From Comamonas thiooxydans (lineage in GTDB: Bacteria > Pseudomonadota > Gammaproteobacteria > Burkholderiales > Burkholderiaceae_C): a DNA stretch of 64,000 nucleotides. This document shows, one piece after another, positions 27,292-35,439 of this stretch (position 1 is the first letter of the stretch; every line of letters starts with the position of its first letter). A program made the translations under genes and the position numbers. The notes under the pieces were generated by a model. That model searched no databases. It was not told the DNA's origin and saw only the letters and a list, made by a program, of their open reading frames with translations. The DNA is taken from assembly GCF_000964545.1 (NCBI RefSeq), contig NZ_BBVD01000002.1, forward strand, positions 310,001-374,000, written 5' to 3'.

Positions 27292-28380
27292 ATGAACACT
27301 ACAACACTGAAAAACTCCGCACCCTCGCAAGGCTGGATGCACAAGACCGGCGGGATGATTCCCGGCCTGCTGCTGGCGGGCGCCATCGCTGCCGTGGCCA
27401 CCTGGGCCGCGCAGTTTCCGGCCATCAGGAACAACGGCCTGAGCGCGTTGACGCTGGCCATCATCATCGGTCTGCTGATCGGCAACACCATCTATCCGGC
27501 CATCGCCAGCCAGTGTGCCAGCGGCATCGCCTTCACCAAGGCCCGCCTGCTGCGCACCGGCATCGTGCTCTACGGTCTGCGCCTGACCTTCCAGGACATA
27601 GGCCAGGTCGGCATGGCCGGCGTGGTGATCGATGCGCTGGTGCTGTCCAGCACCTTTTTGCTGGCGCAGTGGATAGGCCAGAAGCTGCTGGGCATGGACA
27701 AGCGCACCACCATGCTGGTGGGGGCCGGCGCCTCCATCTGCGGCGCTGCCGCCGTGCTGGCCACCGAACCCGTGGTCAAGGGCCGCGCAGAGGACGTGGC
27801 CGTGGCCGTGGCCACCGTGGTGGTGTTCGGCACCATCGGCACTTTTCTCTACCCGGCGCTGTTCCACTGGAATGCCGAGTACGGCTGGATAGACACCAGC
27901 ATGCAGCAGTACGGCGTTTTCGTCGGCTCCACCGTGCATGAGGTGGCCCAGGTCGTGGCCGCAGGCGAAGCCATAGGCAGCCAGGCCGCCGATACGGCCG
28001 TGATCGCCAAGATGGTGCGCGTGATGATGCTGGCTCCCTTCCTGCTGGTGCTGTCCATGTGGCTGACACGCAGCGAACGGGCCCTGGGCGTGAACGACGG
28101 CCAGCCCGGCAACCGGATCACCATTCCCTGGTTTGCCGTGGGCTTCGTGGCCATGGCCGGCGTCAACTCCCTGGGCGTGCTTCCCAAGGAAGCGGTCAGC
28201 GTCGGCATTCAACTCGACAACGCGCTGCTGGCCCTGGCCATGGCCGCTCTGGGCCTGACCACCCATATCCGCGCGGTGCGTGCTGCCGGCACCCGGCCGC
28301 TGATTCTGGCCCTGGCTCTGTTCGCCTGGTTGTTGGTCGCCGGCCTGGCATTGAACCTCTGGATTCCAACACTGTTTTGA
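27292..28380 (+). CDS. yeiH: YeiH family putative sulfate/anion exporter (UPF0324)
   Basis: A 362-residue membrane protein with about ten hydrophobic segments. Family hallmarks include ALTLAIIIGLLIGNTIYP, GIVLYGLRLTFQDIG, GAGASICGAAAVLATEPVVK and GVFVGSTVHEVAQVVAAGEAIG. The family is annotated as sulfate exporter-like, though function is not settled. ATG at 27292 is preferred over an upstream alternative, as MNTTTLKNS leads into the first helix. A terminator follows at 28439. Confidence 0.9.
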   Translation: MNTTTLKNSAPSQGWMHKTGGMIPGLLLAGAIAAVATWAAQFPAIRNNGLSALTLAIIIGLLIGNTIYPAIASQCASGIAFTKARLLRTGIVLYGLRLTFQDIGQVGMAGVVIDALVLSSTFLLAQWIGQKLLGMDKRTTMLVGAGASICGAAAVLATEPVVKGRAEDVAVAVATVVVFGTIGTFLYPALFHWNAEYGWIDTSMQQYGVFVGSTVHEVAQVVAAGEAIGSQAADTAVIAKMVRVMMLAPFLLVLSMWLTRSERALGVNDGQPGNRITIPWFAVGFVAMAGVNSLGVLPKEAVSVGIQLDNALLALAMAALGLTTHIRAVRAAGTRPLILALALFAWLLVAGLALNLWIPTLF

Positions 28381-28438
28381 TAGCGGCTTGCGCCTGACTG
28401 GATTAGAACTAGAACATCTACAGGTCTGAAACCCTTTG

Positions 28439-28467
28439 AAAGAGAGCGCTTGGCGCTCTCTTTTTTT
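28439..28467 (+). terminator. Intrinsic terminator after the YeiH gene
   Basis: GAGAGCGC-TTG-GCGCTCTC is a perfect 8-bp stem with three further A/T pairs, followed by seven T (28461-28467). Confidence 0.9.
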
Positions 28468-28501
28468 ATACAAGGAATACCCTTGTTATAAATGCAGATT
28501 C

Positions 28502-28526
28502 AATTAGTTTGAATTGCAAATTAATT
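28502..28526. promoter_or_regulatory. Candidate MarR operator
   Basis: AATTAGTTTG...AAATTAATT is a 25-base sequence in which 20 positions agree with its own reverse complement. It ends 22 bases before the MarR ATG, the position expected for autorepression. Confidence 0.55.
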
Positions 28527-28548
28527 GAGCAAGCATCAAAATTCAGCC

Positions 28549-29040
28549 ATGTCTTTTGCCGATGCTCCCTCCCGCGACCGCCTGGGCTTTCTCATGGTCA
28601 CCCTGACCCGCCAATGGCGGCGTTTTGTCGAAGAACAGCTGGCGGCCAGCGGCCTGACCGACGCCACCTGGACGCCGCTTCTGCATCTGCGCGCCTGGGG
28701 CGACGGCGTGACGCAAAAGGAGCTGGCCGAGCGCGTGGGCCTCGATGGCTCCAGCCTGGTGCGCCTGCTGGACATTCTCGAGGGCAAGGGCTGGGTGGAG
28801 CGCCGAGCCGATGTGGCCGACCGCCGCAGCAAGCGCATCTTTCTCACGGCCGAAGGCAATAGCGCCGTGGACCATGTCCGCGCCACCATGCTGGAGGCCG
28901 AGCTCAGCCTGCTGCAGGACCTTAAGGACTCCGAGGTCGAAGCCATGCTGGACGGCGTCAACAAGATTCGCGCCCGCATCGAGCAGATGCACGAGCAGCG
29001 CTCAGCCCAAGTCCATCCCGGTACCGAGGAGCGCGCATGA
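28549..29040 (+). CDS. MarR family transcriptional regulator
   Basis: A 163-residue winged-helix repressor. DATWTPLLHLRAWGDGVTQ leads into the recognition region LAERVGLDGSSLVRLLDILE, and the wing is VERRADVADRRSKRIFL. It ends with ATGA overlap to the FUSC transporter gene, so the two are one operon: a ligand-responsive repressor with an efflux pump. The palindrome at 28502 is the likely operator. Confidence 0.88.
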   Translation: MSFADAPSRDRLGFLMVTLTRQWRRFVEEQLAASGLTDATWTPLLHLRAWGDGVTQKELAERVGLDGSSLVRLLDILEGKGWVERRADVADRRSKRIFLTAEGNSAVDHVRATMLEAELSLLQDLKDSEVEAMLDGVNKIRARIEQMHEQRSAQVHPGTEERA

Positions 29041-31031
29041 GCGTGGCTGCCTACGACCGCCTGCTGGAGCGCGCCACGTTATGGGGCTTTGACAGCGCCC
29101 GCCTGCGCCAGCATCTGCGCACGGCTTTTGCAGCCTGTCTTGCCGTGTTCGCTGCCTGGGCCCTGGGGCTGGAACATCCGCAATGGGCGGGCATGACGGT
29201 CTGGGCCGCCTCCCAGCCGCTGCGCGGCCAGTTGCTGGAGAAAAGCTTTTTCCGTACCACGGGCACGCTGGTCGGCACGGCCGCCGGCGTGGTGCTGGTG
29301 CTGGTGGCCAATGGCGATCTGCTCTGGCTGGTCACGGGGCTGGCGGTGTGGATTGGCATTTGCGCGGGCCTGGGCAATCTGCAGCGCAGCTTTGCCTCCT
29401 ACGGCACCATGCTGGCCGGCTATTCGGCCTCCATGGTGGCCCTGCTGGACAACGGCAACCCCGCCCATGTCTACGCGCTGGGCTGGGATCGCCTGTTCAC
29501 CGCGCTGACCGGCGTGGCTGCCGCCCTCGTCGTGGGCTGGCTGTTCACGCCCGTGGGCGCTGAAATCCCCGGCGACGGCAGGGTACGGCGACTCTGCGCC
29601 CGCCTGCTGCGCGACATCGCGGACGCCGCACAGGCCACGGCCAGCGGGCATAGCGCCCTCAGCCCCAGGGACCTGGCCGAGCGACTGGCCGTGATGGCTG
29701 CCATCGAGGAGGGGCTGGATCCGCATGCCGCGGGCTCGCAGCGTTCGCGCCGCGCCGTGCGGGCGCTGCGCCGCCTGATCAACACCCAGATTTCGGCCCT
29801 GCTCTGGCTGCGCGACAGCACGGGCAAGACCATCACCCCGGCATTCACGCCCGCGCAGGCCCAGGCCATGACGGCCGCGCTGGAGCAGGCCGCCATGCTG
29901 CTCGAAACCCAGCCCGCACCGCTGGCCGCCATCGACGCCATCGCCACGGCCCGCAGCGCCGCCGCAGGCTGGGGTCATGCCGAGGAGATTCTGGGCAATA
30001 TCGGCCTGGCCCTGCAGGCTCACTTTGTGGCTGCCAGCGACCTGACTCTGCCAGCCCACCATCGCGCACGCCAGTTGCCCGTGGTCCTGCACAGCGACTG
30101 GGTGGGCGCGCGCCGGGCCATGCTGCGGGCCTTCAGCTCCATTTTTCTGGTCGGCCTGATCTGGGTGGTCACGGGCTGGCATGGCGGCGCCTATATGTTG
30201 CTGGGCCTGTCGGTGATGATCACCGTGTTCTCCTCGTTCGAGAACCCGGCCTTCACCATGCGCTTTGTGATTCTGGGCCAGGCCATGGGCGCGGGCGTGG
30301 CGCTGGTCTGCCAGTGGTTTGCCTGGCCGTTCGCCAACAGCCAGCTGCAGATGGTGCTGATGATGCTGCCCTTCATCTTCCTTGGCGCCCTGCTGCTCAG
30401 CCACCGCCGCACCACGCTGTACGGCTTTGACTGCAATATGGTGATCCTGCTGGCGCTGTCGCCGCATTTCCCCTACCAGCTCGATGTGGGCCACTCGCTG
30501 TCCATGGCCTTTGCCATCGTCACCGGCCCGCTGGCCGGCTGGGCGGCCTATCGCTTCATCCTGCCCGTCACCGCGCAAGGCAGGCTCAACGGCCTGCGCG
30601 CCATGATGGTTCATGAGTTGCAGGACATGGCCTGCGCCCCGGTGCACGCCCGAGACGTGCGCGTGTGGCGCGCCCGCCTCTATCACCGCCTGCTGCGCCT
30701 GGTGCGCGCCTCCGAAAAAGTCAGCGCCCCCGCCGTGCAGGACGCGGCCGACTGCGGTCTGGCCGCGCTGCGGGTGGGCAAGGCCGTGCTGATCCTGCAC
30801 CAGCTGCAGGCGGATGTACTCCTGTCCGAAAGCACCTTGCGCGGTGTGCGCAGCGCGCTGCAGAGACTGCAACAACTGCCCAGCGCTCCTGCCAGGGCCG
30901 TGCCGCTGCTGCAAGGCCTGGCCCGGCGCATACAGCAGCGCCAGCCCGAGCAGGCACTGCAACTGCGGCTGGCTGCCCAGGACATCCGCGAGCATCCGGC
31001 CTTCTTTGCCTCCAGCGCCGCGTTGCGCTGA
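29037..31031 (+). CDS. FUSC family efflux protein (aromatic acid exporter-like)
   Basis: A 664-residue inner-membrane protein of the fusaric acid resistance (FUSC) family, related to AaeB. It shows two clusters of hydrophobic helices (about 20-170 and 365-510) each followed by a soluble region. Motifs include HPQWAGMTVWAASQPLRGQLLE in the first half and VSFAIVTGPLAGW-like AFAIVTGPLAGWAAYRF in the second. Such pumps export aromatic acids with a membrane-fusion partner, which is not in this operon. The TSS and control come from the MarR gene upstream. Confidence 0.86.
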   Translation: MSVAAYDRLLERATLWGFDSARLRQHLRTAFAACLAVFAAWALGLEHPQWAGMTVWAASQPLRGQLLEKSFFRTTGTLVGTAAGVVLVLVANGDLLWLVTGLAVWIGICAGLGNLQRSFASYGTMLAGYSASMVALLDNGNPAHVYALGWDRLFTALTGVAAALVVGWLFTPVGAEIPGDGRVRRLCARLLRDIADAAQATASGHSALSPRDLAERLAVMAAIEEGLDPHAAGSQRSRRAVRALRRLINTQISALLWLRDSTGKTITPAFTPAQAQAMTAALEQAAMLLETQPAPLAAIDAIATARSAAAGWGHAEEILGNIGLALQAHFVAASDLTLPAHHRARQLPVVLHSDWVGARRAMLRAFSSIFLVGLIWVVTGWHGGAYMLLGLSVMITVFSSFENPAFTMRFVILGQAMGAGVALVCQWFAWPFANSQLQMVLMMLPFIFLGALLLSHRRTTLYGFDCNMVILLALSPHFPYQLDVGHSLSMAFAIVTGPLAGWAAYRFILPVTAQGRLNGLRAMMVHELQDMACAPVHARDVRVWRARLYHRLLRLVRASEKVSAPAVQDAADCGLAALRVGKAVLILHQLQADVLLSESTLRGVRSALQRLQQLPSAPARAVPLLQGLARRIQQRQPEQALQLRLAAQDIREHPAFFASSAALR

Positions 31032-31036
31032 CCACT

Positions 31037-31792
31037 TCAGCGGCCGCCCGATAGATGGGCGGCAATCGCCGCCTCGCTGACGTCATAGAGCTCAGCCAGC
31101 GCTGCGGGCGTGGCCACGGCGCGCGGCTCGCCCACGCCCAGCAGCCGACCATGGCCCAGCAGAGCGATCCGGCTGGCCACGCGCAAGCCGTGCTCTGGCT
31201 GGTGGGTGGACAACAGCATGGCCATGCCCTGTGCGCTCAGCGCCTCGATCTGTTCCAGCACGCGGATCTGGTTGCCGAAGTCCAGGCTGGCCGTGGGCTC
31301 GTCCATGACCAGCAGCGCCGGCTCCTGCGCCAGCGCGCGTGCAATCAGCACCAGTTGCCGCTCGCCGCCACTGAGCTCGGTGTAGCGGCGTGCGGCCAGA
31401 TGGGAGATCTGCAGCCGCTCCATGCAGGCCAGTGCCATGGCCCGGTCCGCTCCGGACGGCCTGGCCAGCAGGGGCAGGCGCGCGGCGCGTCCCATGAGCA
31501 CCATGTCCAGAGCCTCGAAGGCAAACACTCCGGCCTGGGCCTGGGGCACATAGCCGACGCGGCGCGCGAACTCCGCGCGCGGCCAGTGCTGTACCGGCTG
31601 GCCCTCCACCAGCACCCGGCCCGCCAGCGGCGGCAACAGGCCCAGAACCGTGCGAAACAGCGTGGTCTTGCCGCAGCCGTTGGGGCCGAGCAGACACAGC
31701 ACCTCGCCCGCGTCAATCGACAGATCCACCGCTTCGCTGACCACGCTGCGGCCATGGCCGGTGCTCAGACCCTGCAAGTCCAGCACCGTCAT
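31037..31792 (-). CDS. ABC transporter ATPase, FecE type
   Basis: A 251-residue nucleotide-binding subunit for a FecCD-class importer. Walker A GPNGCGKTT is at 36-44, the signature LSGGERQLVLIARAL near 140 and Walker B LLVMDEPTASLD near 160, then STHQPEHGLR with the switch His. It ends the six-gene metal operon and its ATG overlaps the permease stop by one base. Such ATPases drive uptake of iron chelates, cobalamin, or molybdate/tungstate. Confidence 0.92.
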   Translation of the reverse strand: MTVLDLQGLSTGHGRSVVSEAVDLSIDAGEVLCLLGPNGCGKTTLFRTVLGLLPPLAGRVLVEGQPVQHWPRAEFARRVGYVPQAQAGVFAFEALDMVLMGRAARLPLLARPSGADRAMALACMERLQISHLAARRYTELSGGERQLVLIARALAQEPALLVMDEPTASLDFGNQIRVLEQIEALSAQGMAMLLSTHQPEHGLRVASRIALLGHGRLLGVGEPRAVATPAALAELYDVSEAAIAAHLSGGR

Positions 31793-32913
31793 CAGGTATC
31801 TCCTTCGCGGCGGCCCGTGCGGGCCAGCAGATAGAGAAAAAACGGTGCGCCGACCAGGGCCGTCAGAATGCCCAGCGGCAGCTCGATTCGCGCCATGCTG
31901 CGGGCCAGCGTATCGGCCGCCACCACAAAGCCCGCACCCAGCAGGGCCGAGGCCGGCAGCAGGCGCACGAAATCGGGGCCGACCAGCAGGCGTGCCACAT
32001 GCGGCACCACCAGTCCGACCCAGCCGATGATGCCGGCCAGCGACACAGCAGCCGCCGTGCCCAGCGTGGCGCAGACCACCAGCACCAGGCGCAGCCGCCC
32101 GACCGGCACGCCCAGAGCCCGCGCCTCCTCATCGGGCAGGGCCAGCAGATTGATGCGCCAGCGCAGCAGCAGCAAAGGCAGCAGGGCCGCCAGCATCACG
32201 GGCGCCGTGGCGGCCACTTCCTGCAGCGTCACGGCCGACAGGCCGCCCATGAGCCAGAAGGTGATGGACGGCAGCTGGGTGTTCGGGTCGGCCAGGGTCT
32301 TGATCAGGGCAATGCCGGCCCCCAGCAGGGAGCCCAGTGCAATACCGGCCAGTACCAACACCAGCACCGGATCGTGCCTGCGCACGCAGGCGCTGATAGC
32401 CACCACGACGGCCACGGCGATCAGACCGCCACCAAAGGCCAGCCATTGCACGGCAAACATCGACAGGCCCAGATAGATGGCGATGACGGCACCCAGGCCG
32501 GCACCGGCCGAAACGCCAAGAATGTCAGGCGAGACCAGCGGGTTGCGAAACATGCCCTGGTAGGCCGCACCGGCTGCAGCCAGCATCGCGCCGACCGCCA
32601 CGCCGGCTGCGATGCGCGGCAGCCTGATGTTCCAGAGCACGGTTTCGGCCGCTGGCGGCAGCGGCGAAGCCGCTCCCGTGGCCCGTGCCCATAGCGCTTC
32701 GGCCAGCTGTGCCGGCGCCAGCGCAAACTGGCCCGAACCCAGCGCCCAGAACAACACCAGAGCCAGCAGGGCCAGGGCCAGCCACCAGCCCATGCCCACA
32801 CGCAGATGACTGCGCTGGCGACTATGCCCGGAGGCATTGCTTGATGCCGCGCTTTCCGGGCTTCCCGCTTCTTTCGAGCTTTGAGCGCCTTCGCTGATAT
32901 CGAATGAGTTCAT
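31792..32913 (-). CDS. FecCD-type ABC transporter permease
   Basis: A 373-residue permease with about ten helices. Family signatures are LPRIAAGVAVGAMLAAAGA, YQGMFRNPLVSPDILGVSAG (the conserved NPLA/SPDxLG region) and GWVGLVVPHVARLLVGPD (the cytoplasmic coupling loop). I use the ATG at 32913, preceded by GGGGCTGG; an alternative ATG at 32928 abuts the stop of the previous gene. In Haemophilus, MolB of the same class carries molybdate/tungstate, so the family does not fix the substrate. Confidence 0.92.
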   Translation of the reverse strand: MNSFDISEGAQSSKEAGSPESAASSNASGHSRQRSHLRVGMGWWLALALLALVLFWALGSGQFALAPAQLAEALWARATGAASPLPPAAETVLWNIRLPRIAAGVAVGAMLAAAGAAYQGMFRNPLVSPDILGVSAGAGLGAVIAIYLGLSMFAVQWLAFGGGLIAVAVVVAISACVRRHDPVLVLVLAGIALGSLLGAGIALIKTLADPNTQLPSITFWLMGGLSAVTLQEVAATAPVMLAALLPLLLLRWRINLLALPDEEARALGVPVGRLRLVLVVCATLGTAAAVSLAGIIGWVGLVVPHVARLLVGPDFVRLLPASALLGAGFVVAADTLARSMARIELPLGILTALVGAPFFLYLLARTGRREGDT

Positions 32914-32928
32914 GCCAGCCCCATGCAT

Positions 32929-33981
32929 TCAGCGCGCCGCCTGCAGCAGCGCTTGCAACTGCGACGGCGACAGCTGGATGCCATAGAACAGTGCATAGAA
33001 CTCGCGTACCGCCTGCTCCAGGGGCTTGGCGCCATGCCGCGCGGGCCGGCCAGGATGCAACTTCTCAAGCAGCCAGCGCACGCCGATCAGCCGGTTCACG
33101 CTGGGCGGGCCGTCCAGCCAACCGAAAGGCAGCACGGGCGCACAGTGCACTCTGCCGCTGCGCACGGCGCTGATGCCGCGCCACAAGGGGTCCTGGCGCA
33201 CACGCTCGGCAAAACCCGCCTCCTGGGTCAGTATGACTTCGGGGTCCCAGGCCAGGATCTGCTCCATGGAGACGCGCGTGAGTCCGCCCCTGCCGGCCTG
33301 GGCCGCCACATTGCGGCCGCCCGCATACTCGATCACCTCGACATTGATGGAGCCGGCCAGCCCGGTTTCCAGGCCGTTGGCGCCGCGCCCCAGATAGACA
33401 CGCGGCCGGGCCTGCTCACCCAGCTCAGCAGTCACGGCGCGCACCAGCCTGGCCGCTTCATCGGCATGTCGGGCCAGGGTCTCGCCACGCTCGGCTGCAC
33501 CCAGCAAGCTACCGACCTCGCGCAGCTGGCGCGCATGGTCGCTCAGGCTGCCCTGCACCAGCACGCATGCCAGGCCCGTCTGGCGCGCCAGACGTTCGAT
33601 GGCAGAGACATGGGTGGCGTCGGAGGTCCCGGAGTCCAGCACCAGATCGGGTTGCAGCGCCAGCAGCTTTTCAAGCGGCAGCGTGCTGCCGCGCCCCGAC
33701 AGGCGCCCCAGATAGGGCAATGCCTGCAGTGGCGCTCCCAGATGGGCGCGCGCCGCATCGCCGAGCTGCATGGGCCAGCCCAGCAGTTGCTGCGGCGCCA
33801 GCGCGGCCAGCAGCACGCCGGCCGGCGGACCCGAAGCGAACACGCGGCCCGGTCGTGCCGGCAGCGAGCCAAAGCGGGCTGCGATGACCGAGCCGCCATC
33901 CTGCGCCCAGGCCCCGCCCTGATACAGGCCCGAGGCCAGCGTCGCAGCTCCGGCCTGCAGCCACTGGCGCCGCGTCAGCAT
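32929..33981 (-). CDS. FecB/BtuF-type periplasmic binding protein
   Basis: A 350-residue class III solute-binding protein with a twin-arginine-like signal (LTRRQWLQAGAATL, cleavage near AWAQ). Its two lobes joined by a long helix are suggested by PGRVFASGPPAGVLLAAL, LLALQPDLVLDSGTSDATH and the C-terminal PFGWLDGPPSVNRLIG. It delivers a chelate or oxyanion to the permease. The ATG at 33981 overlaps the DUF2478 gene by 7 bases. The longer in-frame upstream extension (to 34362) lies inside that gene and is a shadow. Confidence 0.88.
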   Translation of the reverse strand: MLTRRQWLQAGAATLASGLYQGGAWAQDGGSVIAARFGSLPARPGRVFASGPPAGVLLAALAPQQLLGWPMQLGDAARAHLGAPLQALPYLGRLSGRGSTLPLEKLLALQPDLVLDSGTSDATHVSAIERLARQTGLACVLVQGSLSDHARQLREVGSLLGAAERGETLARHADEAARLVRAVTAELGEQARPRVYLGRGANGLETGLAGSINVEVIEYAGGRNVAAQAGRGGLTRVSMEQILAWDPEVILTQEAGFAERVRQDPLWRGISAVRSGRVHCAPVLPFGWLDGPPSVNRLIGVRWLLEKLHPGRPARHGAKPLEQAVREFYALFYGIQLSPSQLQALLQAAR

Positions 33982-34523
33982 GCAAGGTCTTCCCTGTCTT
34001 CGCGTGCCAGCTGCTGCCGGCACCAGTGCAGCAGTGCCTGCTCGTCGACCGGCAGGCGCACGAAGGCGCCGCCGGTAAAGCTCTGCCAGCCGGCCTCGTG
34101 GCGGGCCGCCACGGCCGTGATCACAGGAATGCCGGCCTCGACAAAGGCAGCGATCTCCTGGACAAACCCGCCGCCGGCGGCTTCGAGCTGGCCGAAGCAG
34201 TTGACGACGGCCAGCTCCACACCATCGGCCAGTGCCTGACGCAGCACCACGCTGGCCCGGGCCAGGGCCTGCGGATTGAGGCTGCAGGCCTGCGAGGCCG
34301 CGCCCAGGTCCTCGGTCATCTCGAACTGCTGGCCGCTGCGCAAATCCACGAGGCGCATGCACTTGTTGCCATTGGCATAGCGACTCTGGCGATGCACCAG
34401 CCCGCCCACCTGCCGGCCCGACTGTTGCAGCCGCCGCGCCACGCCTTCGAGCAAGTCCTCGATATCGTGCCGCTCATCGGGGTAAATCAATGCCGCCAGC
34501 GGCGGCGTCATAGCGGTGCTCAT
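33975..34523 (-). CDS. DUF2478 protein
   Basis: A 182-residue cytoplasmic protein of family DUF2478, a P-loop NTPase-like family that I know mainly from molybdenum-related operons. Visible are AALIYPDERHDIEDLLEGVA at the start, CMRLVDLRSGQ and the FGQLEAAGGGFVQEIAAFVEAG segment typical of THEP1-like nucleotidases; a classical Walker A is not obvious. AAGGAG precedes the ATG at 34523. Its presence in the middle of a binding-protein/permease operon is the main clue that the cargo is molybdenum or tungsten. Confidence 0.82.
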   Translation of the reverse strand: MSTAMTPPLAALIYPDERHDIEDLLEGVARRLQQSGRQVGGLVHRQSRYANGNKCMRLVDLRSGQQFEMTEDLGAASQACSLNPQALARASVVLRQALADGVELAVVNCFGQLEAAGGGFVQEIAAFVEAGIPVITAVAARHEAGWQSFTGGAFVRLPVDEQALLHWCRQQLAREDREDLAC

Positions 34524-34536
34524 GCAGCTCCTTCGC

Positions 34537-35439
34537 TCAAGTCTGTCCATCGGCACCGGCGCTCATGCCGGCGGGCACGCTGTCGCGCCCAAACACCCAA
34601 GGGCCGCCCGCGCCGCTGGCCGCTTCCAGCGCATGCTGGCCGGCCGCAGACAGCAGGTACTCGGCCAGCAGGCCCGCCGCCCGGCGCTGCTCCTGCGTGG
34701 CCGGATGGCGCGGGCCGGGCGTGAGCAGCACATAGGGCCTGCGCATCAGCGGATCGCCATGCAGCAGAAGTTCTATGCCAGGGGCGCCCATCTTGCCGAA
34801 GGCCAGGGGAATATGGCCGACCACGACATAGGCCTGCTCGCGCGCCGCCAGCGCCAGCACGGCCTGCGGGCGCGGGCCGGTGTCGGCGCGCAGCCAGCGC
34901 GCATCGGGTCGTATGCCGCCGCGCCGCCACAGACGCTGCACCACCGTATAGCTGCCGGGATCGCGCAGCGCGATGAAGGGCGAGCCGGTTTCGTCAATGC
35001 GCCGCAGCGCCTGCGTGCCGTCAGCGGCCGAACGCACGCCGGCGGGGTCATGAGCGGGGCCGGCAATCACATGCTCGTTCCAGCCCCAGACGCGCGCGGC
35101 GCCAGCCATGCCGCTGGCCTCCAGTGCCATGGCTTCGTCGCTGGCGTGGATCAGCAGCATCTGCGCCTCGCCGTGCGCGAAGGCGGGCACCACGCCCTCC
35201 TTGGGCGCGGCCGCCACGGTGGTGACCGGCATGGCCAGGGCCTGGCTGGCCTGCTCGGCCACACGCGGCCACACGCCGCACAGCACGAGTCCGCCCACGG
35301 CCGCCACCTGTACGCCGGTGCCCGAAGCGGGTTGTGCCCCCATCGCCAGGGCCGGGCCACCGGCCATGCCCAGGGCAGCCAGACTGCGCAGCCAGTCACG
35401 CCGTGCCAGCGATGTCCGAAGCAGGTTTTGCATGACCAT
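34537..35439 (-). CDS. TupA-like periplasmic oxyanion-binding protein
   Basis: A 300-residue exported binding protein with a twin-arginine-like signal (ARRDWLRSLAALGMAGG). Residues 90-134 (GEAQMLLIHAS ... NEHVIAGPAHDPAGV) and 217-235 (GAPGIELLLHGDPLMRRPY) align by eye with TupA, the tungstate-binding protein. Two oxyanion-contact segments of TupA, TTTS near the N-terminus and SRGDDSGT, are replaced (VAAVGGL at 45-51; ALRDPGS at 157-163), so its ligand may differ. ATG at 35439 overlaps the receptor stop (TGATG), showing tight coupling. Confidence 0.75.
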   Translation of the reverse strand: MVMQNLLRTSLARRDWLRSLAALGMAGGPALAMGAQPASGTGVQVAAVGGLVLCGVWPRVAEQASQALAMPVTTVAAAPKEGVVPAFAHGEAQMLLIHASDEAMALEASGMAGAARVWGWNEHVIAGPAHDPAGVRSAADGTQALRRIDETGSPFIALRDPGSYTVVQRLWRRGGIRPDARWLRADTGPRPQAVLALAAREQAYVVVGHIPLAFGKMGAPGIELLLHGDPLMRRPYVLLTPGPRHPATQEQRRAAGLLAEYLLSAAGQHALEAASGAGGPWVFGRDSVPAGMSAGADGQT

